In this document: piece after piece, positions 22,194 to 30,715 of the stretch
How the letters are laid out: each line of letters opens with the position of its first letter
How positions within the stretch are numbered: position 1 is the stretch's first letter
Origin: Candidatus Desulfobacillus denitrificans
Lineage (GTDB): Bacteria > Pseudomonadota > Gammaproteobacteria > Burkholderiales > Rhodocyclaceae
DNA length: 64,000 nucleotides
Direction of reading: 5' to 3'
NCBI GenBank assembly: GCA_017347485.1
Contig: AP021857.1
Span: 434,001 to 498,000 of the forward strand
The notes under the pieces: generated by a model
The model's database searches: none
Told to the model about the DNA's origin: nothing
Seen by the model: the letters and a program-made list of their open reading frames with translations, nothing else
Made by a program: the position numbers and the translations under genes

Positions 22194-22846
22194 TTCCGCG
22201 CCTCCTCGCCGGCCTTGCCCCCTGCCATGCCGATGGCGCCATCGACCTCCTGGACGACTTCGGGCGCGACCTGGTGCTTGCGGATTTCCTCGGCCAGTTC
22301 CTCTTCGGCCGATTTTGCCCGCACCGCCTGGGTCGGGTCGGGACACAGGCCCTTGAGGAAGCCGACGCGCTTGATCAGCTCCGAGAGCCCCTGCAGGCCG
22401 AGCAGGCCGAAGCCGAGCGGCACCAGGGCATACACCGGCCAGCGCATCAGTCCGCCCGGGCTTTCCGACATTTCCTTGGTGACAAAGGCGTTGCTCAGTA
22501 TCGGCCAGATTTCCGTGATGACGGCGTACACGAATGGGAGCAAAAAGAAAACGATGCCAAAGCACTCGACGAGGATCTGCGTGCGCTTCGAGAAGCGTCC
22601 GAGAATCACGTCGATCTTGACGTGGCCCTGGCGCAGCAGGGTGTAGCCGGCGCCGAGCAGGAAAAGGGCGGCAAACAGATACCACTGGACTTCGAGGAAG
22701 GCGTTCGAGCTGATGTCGAAAAGCTTGCGCATTGTTGCGTTGATGGCCGAGACGGCGGCGGCGGCGAGCACCAGCCAGATCAGCAGATCGCCGAGGCGCT
22801 CGCTGAGGGCATCGATGCGCCGGGAGGTCTTGAGCAGGAAATTCAT
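22190..22846 (-). CDS. dctQ: TRAP transporter small permease (DctQ type)
   Basis: 218-aa protein with four hydrophobic segments (about 20-42, 55-75, 95-120 and 150-175), the normal topology for the DctQ subunit. MNFLLKTSRRIDALSERLGDLLIWL at the start and LLGAGYTLLRQGHVKIDVI in the second helix fit the large-DctQ subgroup that pairs with TakP-like binding proteins. A hydrophilic C-terminal extension of about 40 residues follows the last helix. It is first in the leftward dctQ-dctM operon; GGAGAATCC precedes the ATG. The 190 bases upstream separate it from the divergent phosphatase gene and hold no clear promoter that I can defend. Confidence 0.9.
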   Translation of the reverse strand: MNFLLKTSRRIDALSERLGDLLIWLVLAAAAVSAINATMRKLFDISSNAFLEVQWYLFAALFLLGAGYTLLRQGHVKIDVILGRFSKRTQILVECFGIVFFLLPFVYAVITEIWPILSNAFVTKEMSESPGGLMRWPVYALVPLGFGLLGLQGLSELIKRVGFLKGLCPDPTQAVRAKSAEEELAEEIRKHQVAPEVVQEVDGAIGMAGGKAGEEARK

Positions 22847-23036
22847 GGATTCTCCGTTGTCGGTCGCGGCGGTGGCCGCTCCCCGTTTTCTTGGCCCCTC
22901 TCTTGGAGGGCAGGTGCGAAGCGGCGTAAGAATAATCCGGAACGCCTTGTGATTCCAGTCGTTTTTGCCATGGCTGGCGAAAAATCCGGGCAGGCCCTAA
23001 CATGCAGGCCTCCGCGTACCCGCCGATGCCCATGCC

Positions 23037-23675
23037 GTGACCGCCACCCGCCTCTGCCTCGTCCGCCACGGCGAAACCGCCTGGAACGCCGAGCGCCGCA
23101 TCCAGGGCCAGCTCGACGTGCCGCTCTCGGCGACCGGCCACGCCCAGGCGCGCGCCGCCGCCCGCCGGCTGGCGCGCGAGGGCTTCGCCGCGATTTATTC
23201 GAGCGACCTCGTCCGCGCCCTGCACACGGCCGAAGCGGCGGCGCGCCGGCTCAAGCTGCCGATCCGGCGGCGCAGCGATTTGCGCGAACGCCACTACGGC
23301 GTGCTGCAGACACTGACTTTTGCGGAATTCGCTCAACACCATCCGCAAGCTCACACGCGTTTCCTGGCGCGCGAAGAGGCCTTCGCCCTGCCGGGCGGCG
23401 GCGAGAGCCTGCGCCGGTTCGCCGACCGCGTGCACCGCTGCGTCGACGAGATCGTGGCGGCACATCCGGGCGGGCAGGTGCTGGTCGTCACCCACGGCGG
23501 CGTGCTTGACGTCCTGCATCGCCGCGCCAGCGGCAAACCCCTGTCGGCGCCGCGGGATTTCGAGATTCCCAACGCCGGCCTGAACTGGCTGGAAGCCGAC
23601 GGCGGCAGGTGGACCCTGCTGGCCTGGGCCGAGCGCGGCCATCTCGCCGAGGCGCTCGATGAACTGCCCGGCTGA
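23037..23675 (+). CDS. Histidine phosphatase family protein (CobC/GpmB-like)
   Basis: 212-aa enzyme of the histidine phosphatase superfamily. LCLVRHGETAWNAERRIQGQLD (6-27) is the phosphohistidine RHG motif, and VVTHGGVLDVLHR carries the second catalytic histidine. The length and the motif ERHYGVLQTLTFAEF fit the GpmB/CobC-like phosphatases rather than glycolytic mutase; the substrate is unknown. GTG at 23037 is the start, because the ATG codons just upstream are out of frame. It overlaps the next gene by 17 bases. It contains a CTGACTTT copy. Confidence 0.87.
   Translation: MTATRLCLVRHGETAWNAERRIQGQLDVPLSATGHAQARAAARRLAREGFAAIYSSDLVRALHTAEAAARRLKLPIRRRSDLRERHYGVLQTLTFAEFAQHHPQAHTRFLAREEAFALPGGGESLRRFADRVHRCVDEIVAAHPGGQVLVVTHGGVLDVLHRRASGKPLSAPRDFEIPNAGLNWLEADGGRWTLLAWAERGHLAEALDELPG
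23313..23320 (+). repeat. CTGACTTT motif copy 4
   Basis: Sense copy in the histidine phosphatase gene (Leu-Thr-Phe), followed by TGCGG exactly as in copy 5. Confidence 0.6.
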
Positions 23676-26475
23676 CACGGCCGGCGGGGCCGCGCGGCGC
23701 CTGCTGCGCGTCACCGAGGATCTGGTGCGGGAAACCCATGCCGGCCGCCCGGCGCCGGTGACGCTCGACTGCCGGCTCGAGCGCGACCTCGGCCTGGATT
23801 CCCTGGCGCGCGTCGAATTGCTCCTGCGCCTCGGCCGCGAGTTCGGCCAGCCGCTGCCGGAGGCGGCTCTCGCCGAGGCGGAGACGCCGCGCGAGCTGCT
23901 GCGCTTTCTCGGCCACGCCGTGCCGGCCGCTGCGCCGCAGGCCGCCTTCGAGCTGCCGCGCGGCGCCGTGCTGCCGGTGCCCGAGGCTGCCGCCACCCTG
24001 GTCGAGGTGCTGGAGTGGCACGCCGCGCGCACGCCCGAGCGCACGCATGTGCTGCTCTATGGCGAGGGCGAGCAAGCCGTGCCGGTCACCTATGCGGAGC
24101 TGCTCGCCGCCGCGCGCCGTAGCGCCAGCGGCCTCGTCGCGCGCGGCCTGCAGCCAAAGCAGGCGGTGGCGCTGATGCTGCCGACCGGCCGCGACTACCT
24201 CGCCAGCTTCTTCGGCGTCCTCATCGCCGGCGGCATTCCCGTGCCGATCTACCCGCCGGCGCGCCTCGCCCAGATCGAGGACCACCTGCGGCGCCACGCG
24301 CGCATCCTCGACAACGCCCAGGCCGTCTGCATCGTCACCGTGCCGCAGGCGAAGGCGGTGGCGGCGCAGCTCGCCGCCCAGGTGCCGAGCCTGGCCGAGA
24401 TCGTCACGCCGCAGGAAGTGGACGCCGAGCCGATGCCGCTGCTGCATCGCGCGCGGCCGCAGGACATCGCCTTCCTGCAATACACTTCGGGCAGCACCGG
24501 CGACCCGAAGGGCGTGGTGCTGACCCACGCCAACCTGCTCGCCAACCTGCGCGCCATGGGAGCGGCCTTCGGGGTGAGCAGCGAGGACGTCTTCGTTTCC
24601 TGGCTGCCGCTCTACCACGACATGGGCCTGATCGGCGCCTGGTTCGGCGCGCTCTACTTCGCCATGCCGCTGGTGCTGATGTCGCCGCTGGCCTTCCTGG
24701 CGCGCCCGGCCCGCTGGCTGCAGGCGATCTCGCGCCACCGCGGCACGCTCACGGCGGCGCCCAACTTCGCCTACGAGCTGTGCGCGAAGAAGCTCGACGA
24801 CGCCGAGCTCGCCGGCCTCGACCTGCGTTCGCTGCGCCTGGCGCTGAACGGCGCCGAGCCGGTCAGTCCGGTGACGCTGGAGGCCTTCATCCAGCGCTTC
24901 GTGCCGTACGGCCTGCAGCCGGAGGCGCTGACGCCGGTCTACGGCCTGGCCGAATGCTCGGTCGGCCTGGCCTTTCCGCCGCTCGGACGCGGCCCGCGCA
25001 TCGACGCCATCGACCGCGAGAGCCTGCTGCGCGAGCGCCGTGCCGTGCCGGTCGACGAGGCGAGTGCCGACGCCATGCGCGTGCCGGCCTGCGGCCGCGC
25101 CCTGCCCGGACACGCCATCCGCATCGTCGACGCGGCCGGCGACGAGCTGTCCGACCGCCGCGTCGGCCGCCTGCAGTTCCGCGGCCCCTCGGCGACCTCC
25201 GGCTACTTCCGCAACCCGGATGCGACGGCGCGCCTGTTCCACGACGGCTGGCTCGATTCGGGCGACTACGCCTATCTGTCCGAGGGCGAGGCCTACCTTA
25301 CCGGCCGCGTCAAGGACCTCATCATCCGCGGTGGCCGCAACCTCTATCCCTACGAGCTGGAAGAGGCGGTCGGCGCCATCCCGGGCATCCGCAAGGGCTG
25401 CGTCGCCGTCTTCGCCAGCATCGACCCGGCCAACGCCACCGAGCGCCTGGTGGTGATGGCGGAAACGCGCGAGCGCGACGAGGCCGCGCGCGAAATCCTG
25501 CGGCAGAAGATCAACGAGGCCGCCCTCGACGCCATCGGCATGCCCGCCGACGAGATCGTGCTGGCGCCGCCGCACGGCGTGCTGAAGACCTCCAGCGGCA
25601 AGATCCGCCGCGCCGCCTCGCGCGAGGCCTTCGAGCGCGGCGAAGTGGGGCGGCCGCCAGCGCCGGCCTGGTGGCAGATGGCGAAGCTCGCGCTCGCCGC
25701 CGTCTCGCAGCGACTGACTTTTGCGGCGCGCCAGTCCGGGCGCCGGCTGTACGGCGCCTGGTGCTGGAGCGTCTTCGCGCTGCTCGGCCTGCCGGCGGCC
25801 GTGCTGCTGGCGCTGCTGCGCCGGCCCGCCGCGGGACGGCGGCTGGCACACGCGGCGGCGCGCCTGTTCCTGCTGCTGGCGGGGATGCCGCTGCGCCCGC
25901 GCGGCATCGAACGCCTGCCCGAGGGGCCGCACCTGCTGCTGGTGAACCACACCAGCTATTTCGATTTGATCGTCCTCCATGCGGCGCTGCCGCCCGGCCA
26001 TGGCTACGCCTTCGTCGCCAAGCGCGAACTGGTGCGCCAGCCCTTCCTCCACGCCTGCCTGCGCGGCCTCGGCACGCTGTTCGTCGAGCGTTACGAGGCC
26101 CTGAGGAGCGCCGAGGATGTCGCCGCCATCGTCGATCGCCTGCGGGCGGGCGGCAGCCTGGCGATCTTTCCCGAGGGCACCTTCTCGCGCGAGGCGGGCT
26201 TGAAGCCCTTCCGCATGGGCGCCTTCGTCGCCGCCGCGCGCGCCGGCGTGCCGGTGGCGGTGGCCGGCCTGCGCGGCATCCGCCCGATCCTGCGCGACAA
26301 GACCTGGCAGCCGCGCCATGGCCGGCCAGAATTCGAGGTCGGCGCCGTCCTGCATGCGGAGGGGTCGGAGTGGGCCGACGCGGTGCGGCTGCGCGAGGCG
26401 GTGCGCGTCGAGATGCTGCGCCTGTCCGGCGAGCACGATCTCGGGGGATTCCTGCCCGAACTGCCGCCCCAATAG
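23659..26475 (+). CDS. Fusion: acyl carrier domain - acyl-AMP ligase - PlsC acyltransferase
   Basis: 938-aa three-module protein. Residues about 10-90 look like an acyl carrier domain with the phosphopantetheine serine in GLDSLARVEL. Residues about 110-660 are an AMP-dependent acyl ligase: YTSGSTGDPKGVVLTHANL (P-loop), GRVKDLIIRGGRNLYPYELE (hinge) and the catalytic lysine in LKTSSGKIRR. After one or two hydrophobic segments (about 690-745) comes a PlsC acyltransferase with NHTSYFD (HX4D) and FPEGTFSREAGLKPFRMG. It could load fatty acids onto its own carrier and pass them to a lysophospholipid or glycerolipid. E. coli Aas has acyltransferase first and ligase second, the reverse order. Confidence 0.88.
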   Translation: MNCPADTAGGAARRLLRVTEDLVRETHAGRPAPVTLDCRLERDLGLDSLARVELLLRLGREFGQPLPEAALAEAETPRELLRFLGHAVPAAAPQAAFELPRGAVLPVPEAAATLVEVLEWHAARTPERTHVLLYGEGEQAVPVTYAELLAAARRSASGLVARGLQPKQAVALMLPTGRDYLASFFGVLIAGGIPVPIYPPARLAQIEDHLRRHARILDNAQAVCIVTVPQAKAVAAQLAAQVPSLAEIVTPQEVDAEPMPLLHRARPQDIAFLQYTSGSTGDPKGVVLTHANLLANLRAMGAAFGVSSEDVFVSWLPLYHDMGLIGAWFGALYFAMPLVLMSPLAFLARPARWLQAISRHRGTLTAAPNFAYELCAKKLDDAELAGLDLRSLRLALNGAEPVSPVTLEAFIQRFVPYGLQPEALTPVYGLAECSVGLAFPPLGRGPRIDAIDRESLLRERRAVPVDEASADAMRVPACGRALPGHAIRIVDAAGDELSDRRVGRLQFRGPSATSGYFRNPDATARLFHDGWLDSGDYAYLSEGEAYLTGRVKDLIIRGGRNLYPYELEEAVGAIPGIRKGCVAVFASIDPANATERLVVMAETRERDEAAREILRQKINEAALDAIGMPADEIVLAPPHGVLKTSSGKIRRAASREAFERGEVGRPPAPAWWQMAKLALAAVSQRLTFAARQSGRRLYGAWCWSVFALLGLPAAVLLALLRRPAAGRRLAHAAARLFLLLAGMPLRPRGIERLPEGPHLLLVNHTSYFDLIVLHAALPPGHGYAFVAKRELVRQPFLHACLRGLGTLFVERYEALRSAEDVAAIVDRLRAGGSLAIFPEGTFSREAGLKPFRMGAFVAAARAGVPVAVAGLRGIRPILRDKTWQPRHGRPEFEVGAVLHAEGSEWADAVRLREAVRVEMLRLSGEHDLGGFLPELPPQ
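25714..25721 (+). repeat. CTGACTTT motif copy 5
   Basis: Sense copy in the linker between ligase and acyltransferase modules of the fusion gene; context CGA before and TGCGG after. Confidence 0.6.
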
Positions 26476-26532
26476 CCGCCACCCCGGCGTGATAAAATTG
26501 CAGCTCCCGTCAATCAGTTAGGGCTGCACCCC

Positions 26533-27783
26533 ATGTTCTCCAGAAAAAACACCCTCGCCAAGGTCGACGCTGAGCTGTTTGCCGCGATCGAGGCCGAAAA
26601 CCGCCGCCAGGAAGAACACATCGAGCTGATCGCTTCCGAGAACTACGTCAGCCAGGCCGTGCTCGAGGCGCAGGGCTCGCAGCTCACCAACAAGTACGCC
26701 GAGGGCTATCCCGGCAGGCGCTACTACGGCGGCTGCGAGCATGTCGACGTCGCCGAGCTGCTGGCCATCGAGCGCGCGAAGAAGCTGTTCGGCGCCGACT
26801 GCGCCAACGTGCAGCCGAATTCCGGCTCGCAGGCCAACCAGGCGGTGTTCTTCGCCTTCCTCAAGCCGGGCGACACCATCCTCGGCATGAACCTCTCGAT
26901 GGGCGGCCACCTCACCCACGGCATGCCGCTCAACATCAGCGGCAAGTGGTTCAACATCGTGCCCTACGGCCTCGACGAGAAGGAAGAGATCGACTACGCC
27001 GAGATGGAGCGGCTGGCGCGCGAGCACAAGCCGAAGCTGATCATCGCCGGCGCCTCGGCCTACGCCCTGCGCATCGACTTCGAGCGCTTCGCCAGGGTGG
27101 CGAAGGAAGTCGGCGCGATCTTCATGGTGGATATGGCGCACTACGCCGGCCTCGTCGCCGCCGGCGTCTACCCGAATCCGGTGCCGCACGCCGACGTCGT
27201 CACCACCACCACGCACAAGACCCTGCGCGGCCCGCGCGGCGGCCTCATCCTCATGAAGGCCGAGCACGAGAAGGCCATCAACTCGGCGATCTTTCCCGGC
27301 ATCCAGGGCGGCCCGCTGATGCACGTCATCGCCGGCAAGGCGGTGGCGCTGAAGGAGGCCATGACCTCCGAGTTCCGCGACTACCAGGAGCAGGTGCTCG
27401 CCAACACCCGCGTCATGGCGCGCGTGCTGTCGGAAGAGCGCGGCCTGCGCATCGTCTCCGGCCGCACCGAGAGCCACGTCTTCCTGGTCGACCTGCGCGC
27501 CAAGAACCTCACCGGCAAGGAGGCCGAGGCGGCGCTGGGCCGCGCCCACATCACGGTCAACAAGAACACCATCCCCAACGATCCGCAGAAGCCGCTGGTC
27601 ACCTCCGGCATCCGCATCGGCGCGCCGGCCATCACCACCCGCGGCTTCACCGAGATCGAGTCGGAAACCGTCGCCCACCTCATCGCCGACGTGCTCGACC
27701 ACCCGAACGACGAGGCGGCCATCGCCAGGGTGCGCGGCAAGGTGGCCGAGCTCTGCAAGAAGTTCCCCGTCTACGGCGCCTGA
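26533..27783 (+). CDS. glyA: Serine hydroxymethyltransferase
   Basis: Interconverts serine and glycine with tetrahydrofolate, using pyridoxal phosphate. The 416-aa length is standard. Conserved segments seen: [72 protein letters not shown] and the PLP-lysine segment [16 protein letters not shown]. It heads the glyA-nrdR-ribD run usual for betaproteobacteria. A weak ribosome site (TTAGGGCTG) lies upstream. A GATAAAAT box near 26496 could be a -10 element, but no paired -35 is clear. Confidence 0.97.
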   Translation: MFSRKNTLAKVDAELFAAIEAENRRQEEHIELIASENYVSQAVLEAQGSQLTNKYAEGYPGRRYYGGCEHVDVAELLAIERAKKLFGADCANVQPNSGSQANQAVFFAFLKPGDTILGMNLSMGGHLTHGMPLNISGKWFNIVPYGLDEKEEIDYAEMERLAREHKPKLIIAGASAYALRIDFERFARVAKEVGAIFMVDMAHYAGLVAAGVYPNPVPHADVVTTTTHKTLRGPRGGLILMKAEHEKAINSAIFPGIQGGPLMHVIAGKAVALKEAMTSEFRDYQEQVLANTRVMARVLSEERGLRIVSGRTESHVFLVDLRAKNLTGKEAEAALGRAHITVNKNTIPNDPQKPLVTSGIRIGAPAITTRGFTEIESETVAHLIADVLDHPNDEAAIARVRGKVAELCKKFPVYGA

Positions 27784-27795
27784 GCAGGATATGAG

Positions 27796-27872
27796 CGCCC
27801 TCCCTACTGCGAGCGCAGCGAGCCAAAATCACCCCCTTCCGCGGGAAGGGGGGCGGGGGGAAGGCCGTAGCG
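27796..27872 (+). repeat. GC-rich interspersed element, copy C
   Basis: Plus-strand copy starting about a dozen bases after the glyA stop. The middle hairpin is degenerate (GCGAGCGCAGCGAGCC), and hairpin 3 is CCCCCTTCC-GCG-GGAAGGGGG with a GGCGGGGGGAAGG tail. It lies between glyA and nrdR. Confidence 0.72.
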
Positions 27873-27909
27873 AATGGGCACTCCATGGCTGGCGCCGCAG
27901 GGGCCGGCC

Positions 27910-28386
27910 ATGAAGTGTCCCTTTTGCTCGGAAGAAAACACGCAGGTCATCGACACGCGTGAGAACGAGGAGGGGGACACCGTTCGCCGGCGCCGGCGCT
28001 GCCTGGCCTGCGACAAGCGCTTCACCACCTACGAGCGCGTCGAGCTGCGCATGCCGCTCATCGTCAAGAAGAACGGCAGCCGCGCCGACTACGACCGCGA
28101 CAAGCTGCTGGCCAGCCTGATGCTGGCCCTGCGCAAGCGCCCGGTCACCACCGAGAGCATCGACGCCGCCATCGAGCGCATCGAGGAGCGCCTGCTCGCC
28201 ACGGGCGAGCGCGAGGTGCCGACCGAGAAGGTCGGCGAATTGGTCATGCGCGAACTGCGCCGCCTCGACAAGATCGCCTACGTGCGCTTCGCCTCGGTGT
28301 ACCGCAACTTCGAGGACGTCGAGGAGTTCCGCGAGGCGATCCGCGAAGTCAAGAAGCCGCGCACGCCGCGGCGGGCGAAAACCTGA
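27910..28386 (+). CDS. nrdR: Transcriptional repressor NrdR
   Basis: 158-aa nucleotide-sensing repressor of ribonucleotide reductase genes. The N-terminal zinc ribbon is MKCPFC ... [19 protein letters not shown], and the remainder is the ATP-cone domain ([29 protein letters not shown]). The ATG at 27910 puts the first CxxC at residues 3-6 as in the family; a longer in-frame start at 27874 would only add residues from sequence beside the interspersed element. It lies downstream of glyA, 126 bases away, and upstream of ribD. Confidence 0.96.
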   Translation: MKCPFCSEENTQVIDTRENEEGDTVRRRRRCLACDKRFTTYERVELRMPLIVKKNGSRADYDRDKLLASLMLALRKRPVTTESIDAAIERIEERLLATGEREVPTEKVGELVMRELRRLDKIAYVRFASVYRNFEDVEEFREAIREVKKPRTPRRAKT

Positions 28387-28391
28387 AAAGC

Positions 28392-28480
28392 AATGAACCA
28401 CCAAGGCACCAAGGCACCAAGCATCACCAAGAGGCGTCCTTGTGCAACCTGGTGTCTTGGTGTCTTGGTGGTTTGGTTTT
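28392..28480. repeat. Inverted array of 8-bp tandem repeats
   Basis: The left arm contains AACCACCAAGG-CACCAAGG-CACCAAG and the right arm CTGGTG-TCTTGGTG-TCTTGGTG-GTTTGGTT. Each is built of 8-base units, and the arms are reverse complements apart from G/T wobble-type differences. The spacer is about 30 bases and contains a smaller stem (CCAAGAGG/TCCTTG). The right arm ends 1-3 bases before the ribD ATG and occupies the place where a ribosome-binding site would be expected. Confidence 0.78.
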
Positions 28481-28481
28481 G

Positions 28482-29582
28482 ATGTTTTCCGCCGCCGATC
28501 ACGAGTTCATGGCCCGCGCGCTGCGGCTGGCGGAGAGGGGGCTCTACACCACCACCCCGAATCCCCGCGTCGGCTGCGTGCTGGTCAGGGACGGCGCCGT
28601 CGTCGGCGAGGGCTGGCACGCCCGCGCCGGCGAGCCGCATGCCGAGGCCCATGCGCTGGCCGCCGCCGGCGCAGAGCACCCGAATGCCGCCCGCGGTGCC
28701 ACCGCCTACGTCACGCTGGAGCCCTGCAGCCACCACGGCCGCACGCCGCCGTGCACCGACGCGCTGATCGCCGCCGGCGTGGCGCGCGTGGTGGCGGCGA
28801 TGCGCGATCCCAATCCGCAGGTGGCCGGGCGCGGGCTGCAACAATTGCGCGCCGCCGGCATCGAGGTCGCCGACGGCCTGCTGGCGCACGAGGCGCGCGA
28901 GCTCAACATCGGCTTCGCCTCGCGCATGGAGCGCGGCCGCCCCTGGCTGCGCCTGAAGCTGGCCGCCAGCCTCGACGGCAAGACGGCGCTCGCCAACGGC
29001 AAGAGCCAGTGGATCACCGGCCCCGAGGCGCGCCGCGACGGCCATTTCTTTCGCGCCCGCGCCTGCGCCATCCTCACCGGCGCCGGCACGGTGCGCGACG
29101 ACGATCCGCGCCTGACGGTGCGCGACGTCGCGACCTCGCGCCAGCCGCTGCGGGTGGTGGTGGACAGCCGCTACGAGACGCCGCCGACGGCGCGCATCCT
29201 CGAAGGCGGCAACACGCTGGTGGCGGCGGCAAGCGAGGACGCAGCGAAGAGCGCCGCCCTGCGCGCGGCCGGCGCCGAGGTGGCGGTGCTGCCCGACCCG
29301 CACGGCAAGGTCGACCTGCCGCGCCTGCTTGCGGTATTGGCCGAACGCGGCGTGAACGAACTGCACGTCGAGGCCGGCCACAAGCTCAACGGCTCGCTGC
29401 TGCGCGAAGGCCTGGTCGACGAGCTGCTGCTGTACTTCGCGCCGACCCTCCTCGGCAGCGGGCGGGAGATGTTCCCGCTGCCTGAGCTGACCGATCTCGC
29501 CGGCCGGCGCGACCTGAAACTCGTCGACCTGCGCCGCATCGGCGGCGACATCCGCATCCTGGCACGACCGCTTCCGGCATGA
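28482..29582 (+). CDS. ribD: Bifunctional riboflavin deaminase-reductase
   Basis: Deaminates and then reduces the pyrimidine intermediate of riboflavin synthesis. The 366-aa protein has an N-terminal deaminase domain with GEPHAEAHAL and LEPCSHHGRTPPC (zinc ligands) and a C-terminal reductase domain with LRLKLAASLDGKTALANGKSQWITG and ELHVEAGHKLNGSLL. I chose ATG 28482 (MFSAADHEFM) because the family begins just before DHxFM. This start has no Shine-Dalgarno, since an inverted octad repeat array lies directly upstream. The stop overlaps the next start by 4 bases. Confidence 0.94.
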   Translation: MFSAADHEFMARALRLAERGLYTTTPNPRVGCVLVRDGAVVGEGWHARAGEPHAEAHALAAAGAEHPNAARGATAYVTLEPCSHHGRTPPCTDALIAAGVARVVAAMRDPNPQVAGRGLQQLRAAGIEVADGLLAHEARELNIGFASRMERGRPWLRLKLAASLDGKTALANGKSQWITGPEARRDGHFFRARACAILTGAGTVRDDDPRLTVRDVATSRQPLRVVVDSRYETPPTARILEGGNTLVAAASEDAAKSAALRAAGAEVAVLPDPHGKVDLPRLLAVLAERGVNELHVEAGHKLNGSLLREGLVDELLLYFAPTLLGSGREMFPLPELTDLAGRRDLKLVDLRRIGGDIRILARPLPA

Positions 29583-29959
29583 AGGGCAAGCGCGACCATG
29601 CCCGCGACTTTCCCGGCAAGCGCTGGCTGGTGAACCTGCTGCGCGCCGCGCATCTCGTCGGTGTCGTCGGCATCGGCGCCGGCGTGCTGGGCGAGGTGGC
29701 GGAGTCGCGCTGGTTCGGCTTCGGCCTCGCCACGCTGGTGTCCGGATTGCTCATCCTGTCTCTCGACAGCTGGACGCGGCCGAGCTATTTCCGCGAGCTC
29801 GCGGGGCTGGCCGTGGCCGGCAAGCTGCTCCTGGTCGGCGCCCTGCTGGCCTGGCCGGCGCAGCGGAACGGGCTGTTCTGGCTGATCCTCGTTTTCTCGG
29901 TGCTGTTCGCCCATGCGCCGGCCAGCCTGCGGCACGCCGTCTGGCTGAAGCGGAATTAG
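29579..29959 (+). CDS. Small integral membrane protein, unknown function
   Basis: 126-aa protein with four predicted membrane segments (about 18-36, 47-62, 75-95 and 98-118) and a basic N-terminal tail (MKGKRDHARDFPGKR). No family recognised with confidence. The overall shape, with WLVNLLRAAHLVGVVGIG in helix 1, recalls small CopD-like or DUF-type membrane proteins. It overlaps ribD by 4 bases (ATGA), so it is translationally coupled, but nothing ties it to riboflavin synthesis. It converges with moeB at 29963. Confidence 0.7.
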   Translation: MKGKRDHARDFPGKRWLVNLLRAAHLVGVVGIGAGVLGEVAESRWFGFGLATLVSGLLILSLDSWTRPSYFRELAGLAVAGKLLLVGALLAWPAQRNGLFWLILVFSVLFAHAPASLRHAVWLKRN

Positions 29960-29962
29960 GGC

Positions 29963-30715
29963 CTAGGCGGCCGGCCGGCACACGGCGCAGCCGGGATCCC
30001 TGGCCAGGGCGATCGCGCGCCATTCCATGCGCAGGCCGTCGAGCAGCAGCAGCCTGCCCGACAGCGATTCGCCGCAGCCGGCGACGAGCTTCAGGGCTTC
30101 GGCCGCCTGCGTCGCGCCGATGATGCCGACGAGGGGGGCGAAGACGCCCATCACGGCACAGCGCACTTCCTCGGCGTCCTGGCCTTCCGGGAACAGGCAG
30201 TTGTAGCAGGGGCTTTCGGGTTTGCGCAGGTCATAGGCCGCGACCTGCCCGTCGAAGCGGATCGCCGCGCCGGAGACGAGCGGCTTGCGGAATTTCACGC
30301 AGGCGCGGTTGAGGGCGTGGCGCGTCGCGAAGTTGTCGGAGCAGTCGAGCACCACGTCCGCCGCCGCGACCTGTTCCTCGAAGCCGGCGCCCTCCAGGCG
30401 CCGTTCCAGCGCCATGACGTTGGCCTCGGGGTTGATCTGCGCCAGCGTGTCGCGGCCGGAGAGGACCTTCGGCCGGCCGACCGAGGCGGTGCGGTGGAGG
30501 ATCTGCCGCTGCAGGTTGGTGAGATCCACCGTGTCGTCGTCGCACAGCACGATGGTGCCGAGGCCCGCCGAGGCCAGGTACATGGCGGCCGGCGAGCCCA
30601 GGCCGCCGGCGCCGACCACCAGCGCGCGCGCCGCCAGCAGCCGCTCCTGCCCCTCGATGCCGATCTGCGGCAGGAGGATGTGCCGCGAATATCTGAGGAG
30701 TTGCTGGTCGTTCAC
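29963..30715 (-). CDS. moeB: MoeB/ThiF-family sulfur-carrier adenylyltransferase
   Basis: 250-aa E1-like enzyme that adenylates the C-terminus of a small sulfur carrier (MoaD or ThiS). Seen are LLRYSRHILLPQIGIEGQERL, VVGAGGLGSPAAMYLASAG (nucleotide loop), VDLTNLQRQILH, CYNCLFPE and CAVC, the paired CxxC zinc ligands. No C-terminal rhodanese domain is fused. The start is GTG at 30715, overlapping the upstream gene stop as GTGA. MoeB and HesA/ThiF roles cannot be separated by sequence alone; MogA elsewhere in the window is compatible with molybdopterin synthesis. Confidence 0.9.
   Translation of the reverse strand: MNDQQLLRYSRHILLPQIGIEGQERLLAARALVVGAGGLGSPAAMYLASAGLGTIVLCDDDTVDLTNLQRQILHRTASVGRPKVLSGRDTLAQINPEANVMALERRLEGAGFEEQVAAADVVLDCSDNFATRHALNRACVKFRKPLVSGAAIRFDGQVAAYDLRKPESPCYNCLFPEGQDAEEVRCAVMGVFAPLVGIIGATQAAEALKLVAGCGESLSGRLLLLDGLRMEWRAIALARDPGCAVCRPAA

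Noticed and set aside
28392..28480. Possible riboswitch (FMN) before ribD
   Set aside because: The sequence is an octad repeat hairpin and lacks the conserved FMN aptamer core.
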